Part shown: piece after piece, positions 14,668-18,540 of the stretch
Position numbering within the stretch: the stretch's first letter is position 1
Layout of the letters: each line of letters opens with the position of its first letter
Origin: DASVWH01 sp036389715
GTDB taxonomy: Bacteria > Acidobacteriota > Blastocatellia > Pyrinomonadales > Pyrinomonadaceae
Assembly: GCA_036389715.1 (NCBI GenBank)
Contig: DASVWH010000164.1
Coordinates: 1 to 18,540, forward strand
Direction: 5' to 3'
Length of the DNA: 18,540 nt
The notes under the pieces: model-generated
Databases searched by the model: none
Seen by the model: the letters and a program-made list of their open reading frames with translations, nothing else
What the model was told of the DNA's origin: nothing
Program-made: the position numbers and the translations under genes

Positions 14668-14722
14668 GAAGCCCCTGCTCCCAAATGACTCCTGCCCGGG
14701 GTCGCAGGGGCTTCATCTTTTT
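14668..14722 (+). terminator. Strong intrinsic terminator
   Basis: GAAGCCCCTGC (14668-14678) pairs perfectly with GCAGGGGCTTC (14704-14714), an 11-bp GC-rich stem with a 25-nt loop, followed by ATC and five T. A second CCTGC in the loop can also pair with GCAGG, giving an alternative stem. It lies upstream of the sbcD promoter, so it ends transcription arriving from the left. Confidence 0.8.
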
Positions 14723-14811
14723 GGCCCCGAGCCGGGAACCGGAAGCCGCAATGAAAAGCCCGAAACAGCTTTTCTTTCCTCTTCCGATTCCTGGCTTCCG
14801 CTTTTTCAGCG

Positions 14812-14817
14812 TATAAT
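14812..14817 (+). promoter_or_regulatory. Perfect -10 element (TATAAT) before sbcD
   Basis: TATAAT lies 72 bp upstream of the sbcD start codon and just downstream of the terminator. No good -35 is seen at 16-18 bp. Initiation near 14824 would give a leader of about 66 nt. Confidence 0.5.
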
Positions 14818-14889
14818 GTCCTCAAGCGATTCGCAGTCCCGGCAACAGGCGGAACTGGCGCGTCGCGTCATGGTTTCCGATAACTCATT

Positions 14890-16275
14890 ATGAAATTTCT
14901 TCACATCGCAGACGTTCATCTGGGCTGCCGCCGCTACAACCTGGAGGAGCGCACCAAGGATTTTTTCAGGGCCTGGTATGACGTTATCACCATTCATGCC
15001 ATCCCGAACGAGGTGGATTTCCTGCTCATCGCGGGCGACTTTTTCGACCGCCGCAACATTGACCCGCAGGCGATGAATCATGCCATCGCCGGACTCGAAT
15101 TGTTGAAGGAAGCGGGCATCCCGGTCGTCGCCATCGAGGGCAATCACGACCAGCGCGATGCCGTTTCCGAGCACAGCTGGATGCGCTCGCTCTCCGGGTG
15201 GGGATACCTCAAGCTGCTTGAGCCGACGCGCGACGAGGCGGGGCATCTGACGCTCGTACCCTGGAACGAGGAGGAGCGCACCGGCTCCTTTATTGACATC
15301 GGGCGAGCGCGCATCTTCGGCTCGCACTGGTACGGTGCGAGCGCGACAGCCGCCGTCCCGATGCTGGCCGACGCGCTCAGGCGCGCCAGCGAAGACGGGC
15401 GCTTCAACATCCTGATGCTGCACACGGATGTCGAAGGGCAGACCAACCGGCCGATTCCGGCGCTGCCCGTGGCGAAGCTCAAGGAGCTGAAGAGCCTGAC
15501 CGGCTACGTCGCATTGGGCCATACGCACAAGCGTTTCGAGCTCGATAACTGGGCCTTCAATCCCGGCTCGCTCGAAGCCTGTTCGATAGACGAATACAAG
15601 GAGGAGCGGGGCGCGTTTCTCGTCGAGGTGGACGAAGCGCATCACGTCAAGAGCGCGCACCTCCTGCGCGATTATTCGCAGCGCCCCTTTCAACGCCTCT
15701 CTTTCGACGTTTCGGGCGCTGCCGATCCGCAGACCGTCTTCGACGCCGTGATGGAGCAGGTCGAGCGCGAAGCACGACCGCATGACCCCGCCTCCGGTCG
15801 CCCCGCGCCGATCATCGAAATCAGCTTGAGAGGCCAGCTCGGTTTTAAGAATTCGCTCCTTGAGATCAACCGGATGAGAGACGAGGCGCGGGCCAGGACC
15901 GGCGCGCTTCACGTCATGATGCGCAACCAGAGCGTCCCGGTCGAGTATGCCATCGCCGCCGGGATGGACGCGCAAGCGCCGCGACACGAGCGCGAGCGAC
16001 GCATCATCGAAGACCTGATCGCGCGCGACAATCGCTTCAAGGACCGCTCGCGCGAGATCGCCGAGTTGGTCATCGAATCGAAAAGGCTGGCGCTCGGTAA
16101 CGAGTCGCCGGACAAAATCCTCGAATTGATCGCGCAGAAACTCGGGACGCGCCCGGACGCGGCCGAACGCAACGCAGCGGACACGAGCGCCCAGCCGGAG
16201 CAGCCCGCCGCGACCGCCGCGGCCCTGAGCGCCATCGGGCGCAATGCTTTGACCGCCGTCATGGGCGAGGAATAA
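14890..16275 (+). CDS. sbcD: DNA repair exonuclease, SbcD/Mre11 family
   Basis: A 461-residue calcineurin-like phosphoesterase of the SbcD/Mre11 type, the Mn2+-dependent nuclease half of the SbcCD/Rad50-Mre11 complex that trims DNA ends and hairpins. All five metal-site motifs are visible: Asp8 and His10 in ADVHLG, Asp50 in IAGDFFD, Asn85-His86 in EGNHD, His178 in LHTDVEG, and His211/His213 in GHTH. The capping region follows to about 300. The C-terminal part (about 300-425) is helical and charged, suited to binding a Rad50/SbcC coiled coil, and ends in an Ala/Pro-rich tail. No SbcC gene follows here. ATG at 14890 has no obvious ribosome-binding site; it is preceded by a TATAAT promoter element. 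The family is certain; strict orthology to E. coli SbcD is less so. Confidence 0.93.
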   Translation: MKFLHIADVHLGCRRYNLEERTKDFFRAWYDVITIHAIPNEVDFLLIAGDFFDRRNIDPQAMNHAIAGLELLKEAGIPVVAIEGNHDQRDAVSEHSWMRSLSGWGYLKLLEPTRDEAGHLTLVPWNEEERTGSFIDIGRARIFGSHWYGASATAAVPMLADALRRASEDGRFNILMLHTDVEGQTNRPIPALPVAKLKELKSLTGYVALGHTHKRFELDNWAFNPGSLEACSIDEYKEERGAFLVEVDEAHHVKSAHLLRDYSQRPFQRLSFDVSGAADPQTVFDAVMEQVEREARPHDPASGRPAPIIEISLRGQLGFKNSLLEINRMRDEARARTGALHVMMRNQSVPVEYAIAAGMDAQAPRHERERRIIEDLIARDNRFKDRSREIAELVIESKRLALGNESPDKILELIAQKLGTRPDAAERNAADTSAQPEQPAATAAALSAIGRNALTAVMGEE

Positions 16276-16278
16276 TAG

Positions 16279-16320
16279 TAATGAGTAATGAGTGATGAGT
16301 AATGAGTGATGAGCGATGAG
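16279..16320 (+). repeat. Six tandem TRATGAG heptamers (left arm of palindrome)
   Basis: Units run TAATGAG, TAATGAG, TGATGAG, TAATGAG, TGATGAG and CGATGAG without interruption, starting four bases after the sbcD stop. Bases 16291-16313 of the array form the left arm of a perfect inverted repeat with 16338-16360. Confidence 0.9.
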
Positions 16321-16360
16321 TCAAAGGCTCGCTTCCTCTCATCACTCATTACTCATCACT
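16291..16360. repeat. 23-bp perfect inverted repeat with 24-nt loop, built from heptamers
   Basis: Bases 16291-16313 are exactly complementary to 16338-16360, so transcripts can fold into a 23-bp hairpin. The right arm contains three heptamers in reverse orientation (CTCATCA, CTCATTA, CTCATCA). The loop (16314-16337) includes the last left-hand heptamer. It fills most of the gap between sbcD and the next gene. No T-tract follows directly (CTTCTTTAC), so it is not a classical terminator. It may block read-through, stabilise RNA ends, or be a dispersed short-repeat element. Confidence 0.9.
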
Positions 16361-16392
16361 TCTTTACTACTCAGTGGTCGCTTTCTTCTGAA

Positions 16393-17094
16393 ATGAGTGA
16401 AGCCTTAGACAAGGTGCGCGGTGTGCGCGAGCTGCCGCTCTTTCCGCTCCCGGTAGTGCTGTTTCCGGGCGCGCCGCTGCCGCTTCACATCTTCGAGCCG
16501 CGCTATCGCCGGATGCTCGAAGACATCTCGGCGGGCAACAACCTGTTCGGCCTCTCTTACTTCGACGCGAGCGAGGCGGAGCGGGAGATGCCGCCCACGG
16601 GCCACTTCGGCTGCGTGGCGGAAGTGACGGAGGTGCAAACGATGCCCGACGGCCGCTCCAACATCCTGACCATCGGCGTAATCCGTTACCGGATGGAATC
16701 TTACGTCGAGCGCAACGAGCCCTACCTGGTCGGACAGCTCTCTTTCTTTGAAGACGAGGCGGAGGACGAAGAGCTTGTCAGCCGTCGCGCGTCGGAAGTA
16801 TCGAGCCTCTTCATGCGAATCGCGCGCGCCGTCCGCATCATCAACGACGAGCGGGCGAGCCTGCCGGAGATTCCGACGGCCGAGCCCGAGCGCCTCTCAT
16901 TCCTGGTCGCGGCGGCGATGGAGCTGGACGTGGAAGTCAGGCTGGAACTGCTCGAACTCCGTTACACCTCCGAAAGGCTCAGACGCCTGCGCGACCTGCT
17001 CGCACGCGCCGTTGACAACTACGAAGAGCGGGCGCGCATTCATCATCTCGCGAAGGGCAACGGGCACAGCGGCAAGCCGGTGGACATGGAATGA
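16393..17094 (+). CDS. Lon N-terminal (substrate-binding) domain protein
   Basis: A 233-residue protein containing the Lon N-terminal/LAN domain but no ATPase or protease domain. The diagnostic start LPLFPLPVVLFPGAPLPLHIFEPRYRRML (about 13-41) is followed by FGCVAEVTEV and DGRSNILTIGVIRYRM. A helical C-terminal part continues from about 135. Such stand-alone proteins are widespread; their role is not established, though substrate recognition or protein quality control is often suggested. I chose ATG at 16393 because it just precedes the conserved region. The frame is open back to 16306, but that would translate the heptamer palindrome. No clear ribosome-binding site is seen. Its stop overlaps the start of the MoaD-MoaE fusion by four bases (ATGA), indicating translational coupling. 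Confidence 0.9.
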   Translation: MSEALDKVRGVRELPLFPLPVVLFPGAPLPLHIFEPRYRRMLEDISAGNNLFGLSYFDASEAEREMPPTGHFGCVAEVTEVQTMPDGRSNILTIGVIRYRMESYVERNEPYLVGQLSFFEDEAEDEELVSRRASEVSSLFMRIARAVRIINDERASLPEIPTAEPERLSFLVAAAMELDVEVRLELLELRYTSERLRRLRDLLARAVDNYEERARIHHLAKGNGHSGKPVDME

Positions 17095-17858
17095 GCCGGA
17101 TGCCCGAACAGCCCGCTGGAGATGAGACGGGGCGCATCCGCGTCCGCGTGCTCTTCTTCGGCGCGGCACGCGAGACGGCAGGGCGCGGCGAAGTCGAGCT
17201 GGAGCTGCGCGCGCCCGCGACCGCCGCGACCGCCTTTGAAGAGCTGCTGGCCCTGTACCCGGAATTGCGGCAACGCTTCGGGCGCTCGCTCCTGCTGGCC
17301 GTCAACCAGGAGTACGCGCGAGGCGAGAGTCCCGTCGGCACGGGCGACGAGCTGGCGGTCTTTCCTCCCGTCAGCGGCGGCTCGGGCGAGGCTCTTCGGA
17401 GCGAGGAAAGAGGCGAGGCCGATTTCTTTGAGTTGACGACCGAGCCGATTGATGTCGGGGCGGTTGCGCGGCGCATCGTCCCGCCCGAATGCGGTGCGAC
17501 CGTCACGCTCGACGGCTACGTGCGCGAGTTGACGCGCGGGCGCAAGCGGACGCTCTACCTCGTCTACGAAGCCTATCCGGCGATGGCGCTCAGCGAGATG
17601 CGACGCCTCGGCCGTGAGGCTCACAGCCGCTTCGAGATAGCGCATCTCGGCATCGTTCATCGCACCGGACGCCTTGAGATAGGCGAAACGAGCGTCGTCA
17701 TCTCTGCCAGCGCCCCGCACCGGCGCGCCGCTTTTGAAGCCTGCGAATGGGCCATCAGAGAGCTCAAGCGCACCGTTCCCGTCTGGAAGAAAGAGTTTTT
17801 TGAAGGCGGCGAGGTCTGGGTCGAAGGCGAGGGCGCGCCGGGAAGCACCGGCGGGTAA
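17091..17858 (+). CDS. Fused molybdopterin synthase (MoaD-MoaE)
   Basis: A 255-residue fusion of both molybdopterin synthase subunits, which convert precursor Z (cPMP) to molybdopterin in molybdenum-cofactor synthesis. Residues 15-97 are the ubiquitin-like MoaD part (RVRVLFFGAARETAG... ending VAVFPPVSGG-like, here AVFPPVSGG). Residues about 108-246 are MoaE, with DGYVRE, YEAYPAMALSEM, HRTGRLEIGE, APHRRAAFEAC and the active-site lysine region VWKKE (233-234). The MoaD C-terminal Gly96-Gly97 carries the thiocarboxylate in separate subunits, but here it is internal and followed by Ser98. The fused M. tuberculosis MoaX is reported to be cleaved after its Gly-Gly, before a Ser, so processing is likely here too. 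The start overlaps the Lon-domain gene; ATG at 17100 is a minor alternative. Confidence 0.93.
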   Translation: MSRMPEQPAGDETGRIRVRVLFFGAARETAGRGEVELELRAPATAATAFEELLALYPELRQRFGRSLLLAVNQEYARGESPVGTGDELAVFPPVSGGSGEALRSEERGEADFFELTTEPIDVGAVARRIVPPECGATVTLDGYVRELTRGRKRTLYLVYEAYPAMALSEMRRLGREAHSRFEIAHLGIVHRTGRLEIGETSVVISASAPHRRAAFEACEWAIRELKRTVPVWKKEFFEGGEVWVEGEGAPGSTGG

Positions 17859-17882
17859 GACTCCGCAAAGGGATAAGCAATC

Positions 17883-18464
17883 TTGTTAGCACAGCAGTGT
17901 CCGAGGTGTCATAGCTCGCGCATTCAACGCGGATACAACGATCCGCCATTGATCCAGCGTCTCTTCGGCTACTTGGACCTCTTCTGCAACAACTGCAACA
18001 TGGAGTACAAGGGGTTCGCAGTGCCGTGGGCCTTGAAGCGGCTCCCTTCGACCAACGAGGAGTTTCCGGGCAACAAGCGGCGCGCGCCGCGAATCAGGGC
18101 GCAACTGGCCGTCAGCGTTTCGCTCGTCGAAGTAGACCCGGTCAGCGCAGGGCTCAGGTACTCGCCCGAGCTCGAAGGCCAGACCCGGCTCATCAACAAA
18201 TACGGGATGGCGATTGTGTTGCCGCAAATTCAGCTCGGGCGTTACAATTTCGCCGACACGAACCGCCGCCTGCGACTCAAGCTCTATCTTCCCGGCGGGG
18301 CCATCAACATTCATCTCAGCCCCGTTCACAGCGAGCCTGTCAGGCAGGGCAAGCCCAAGGCCGGTTGGCTCGTCGGCGCACGCATTACGAAGATCAGCGA
18401 CGAGGATGGAAGACGGCTGGCCGAGTATCTTGACTCGCTGGAGCAGGGGAAATCCGGCGGCTGA
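17883..18464 (+). CDS. Zinc-ribbon / PilZ-like protein
   Basis: A 193-residue cytoplasmic protein. Residues 6-38 form a four-cysteine zinc ribbon (CPRC at 6-9 and CNNC at 35-38). A PilZ-like beta-barrel follows (about 65-185), with the RxxxR signature as Arg66/Arg70 in KRRAPRIR. The usual second c-di-GMP motif, D/N-x-S-x-x-G, reads as NKYGMA, so dinucleotide binding is doubtful. Similar two-part proteins seem common in Acidobacteriota, from memory. The start is TTG at 17883, preceded by AAGGGA; no better in-frame start lies before the conserved cysteines. The gene follows the MoaD-MoaE fusion by 24 bp on the same strand, probably in one transcript, though no functional link is obvious. Confidence 0.85.
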   Translation: MLAQQCPRCHSSRIQRGYNDPPLIQRLFGYLDLFCNNCNMEYKGFAVPWALKRLPSTNEEFPGNKRRAPRIRAQLAVSVSLVEVDPVSAGLRYSPELEGQTRLINKYGMAIVLPQIQLGRYNFADTNRRLRLKLYLPGGAINIHLSPVHSEPVRQGKPKAGWLVGARITKISDEDGRRLAEYLDSLEQGKSGG

Positions 18465-18475
18465 CCGGGCCATTG

Positions 18476-18519
18476 CTTGAACGGGGGGCGAATGCTTGAG
18501 CGTCAGCAGAGCGTTCAAG
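18476..18519 (+). other. Hairpin with two alternative stems after the PilZ-like gene
   Basis: CGTTCAAG (18512-18519) is complementary to CTTGAACG (18476-18483) exactly and to CTTGAGCG (18495-18502) with one G-U pair. No T-tract follows before the terminal G run, so it is a possible, incomplete terminator. Confidence 0.4.
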
Positions 18520-18525
18520 ATGAGA

Positions 18526-18540
18526 GGGGGGGGGGGGGGG
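18526..18540. other. Terminal 15-base G homopolymer, likely sequencing or assembly artefact
   Basis: The window ends in an uninterrupted run of 15 G. Such runs are a known failure mode of two-colour sequencing when signal is lost, and they collect at contig ends. I treat it as non-biological. Confidence 0.75.

Noticed and set aside
14806..15987. 393-codon minus-strand open frame
   Set aside because: Antisense shadow of sbcD, which shows every Mre11 metal-site motif.
16279..16360. Heptamer array as a CRISPR
   Set aside because: Units are 7 bp with no spacers, and the two arms are inverted; this is a short tandem/inverted repeat.

Overview
The window is one gene-dense, GC-rich bacterial segment. 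Nearly every reading frame is long, so many open frames are only shadows of real genes. The gene content fits a chromosomal region of an Acidobacteriota member, plausibly class Blastocatellia: a PrsK/PrsR-like kinase and regulator, a fused MoaD-MoaE, a Lon N-terminal-domain protein, and a zinc-ribbon/PilZ-like protein. That placement is recalled from family knowledge and was not computed. I see no phage, insertion sequence, CRISPR array or integrase.

Layout. Bases 1-1799 (minus) hold a secreted subtilisin-family protease, cut off by the left edge. Bases 1800-2217 hold no gene I can support. Bases 2218-3345 (minus) carry a two-gene unit of unrecognised function, a 286-residue and a 76-residue protein that share a diverged 37-residue module. 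A tRNA-Gln(CUG) follows at 3641-3714 (minus), with a good sigma-70-type promoter. A small protein made only of a histidine-kinase dimerisation/phosphoacceptor domain lies at 3946-4281 (plus). Convergent to it are an aldo/keto reductase and a Tat-exported dienelactone-hydrolase-like protein (both minus). From 6671 on all genes are on the plus strand: a cupin, a group II PLP-dependent decarboxylase, and an inositol-monophosphatase/CysQ-like phosphatase. Next come a membrane sensor kinase (658 aa), a sigma-54 activator (470 aa) and a receiver-only protein (130 aa). After a gene-poor stretch that ends in a strong terminator come an SbcD/Mre11-type nuclease, a 23-bp palindrome built from TRATGAG heptamers, a Lon substrate-binding-domain protein, the MoaD-MoaE fusion and the zinc-ribbon/PilZ-like protein. 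The last 15 bases are a pure G run, most likely a contig-end artefact.

How the genes fit together. The kinase, sigma-54 activator and receiver-only protein look like one signalling module. The two receivers share a long, proline-rich loop after the phosphoacceptor aspartate, as in the PrsK/PrsR systems known for exopolysaccharide and PEP-CTERM control. The DHp-only protein 5.7 kb upstream could add a phosphotransfer step, but nothing in the sequence proves a link. Two inverted repeats resembling BlaI/MecI operators, with centres 33 bp apart, precede the receiver gene and suggest separate control of it. The lon-N, moaDE and PilZ-like genes are tightly packed (4-bp overlap, then a 24-bp gap) and probably co-transcribed.

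The best candidates for something undescribed are the paired FTSPTGK-module proteins, the kinase/activator/receiver cluster with its operator-like boxes, the heptamer palindrome, and the gene-free stretch before sbcD.
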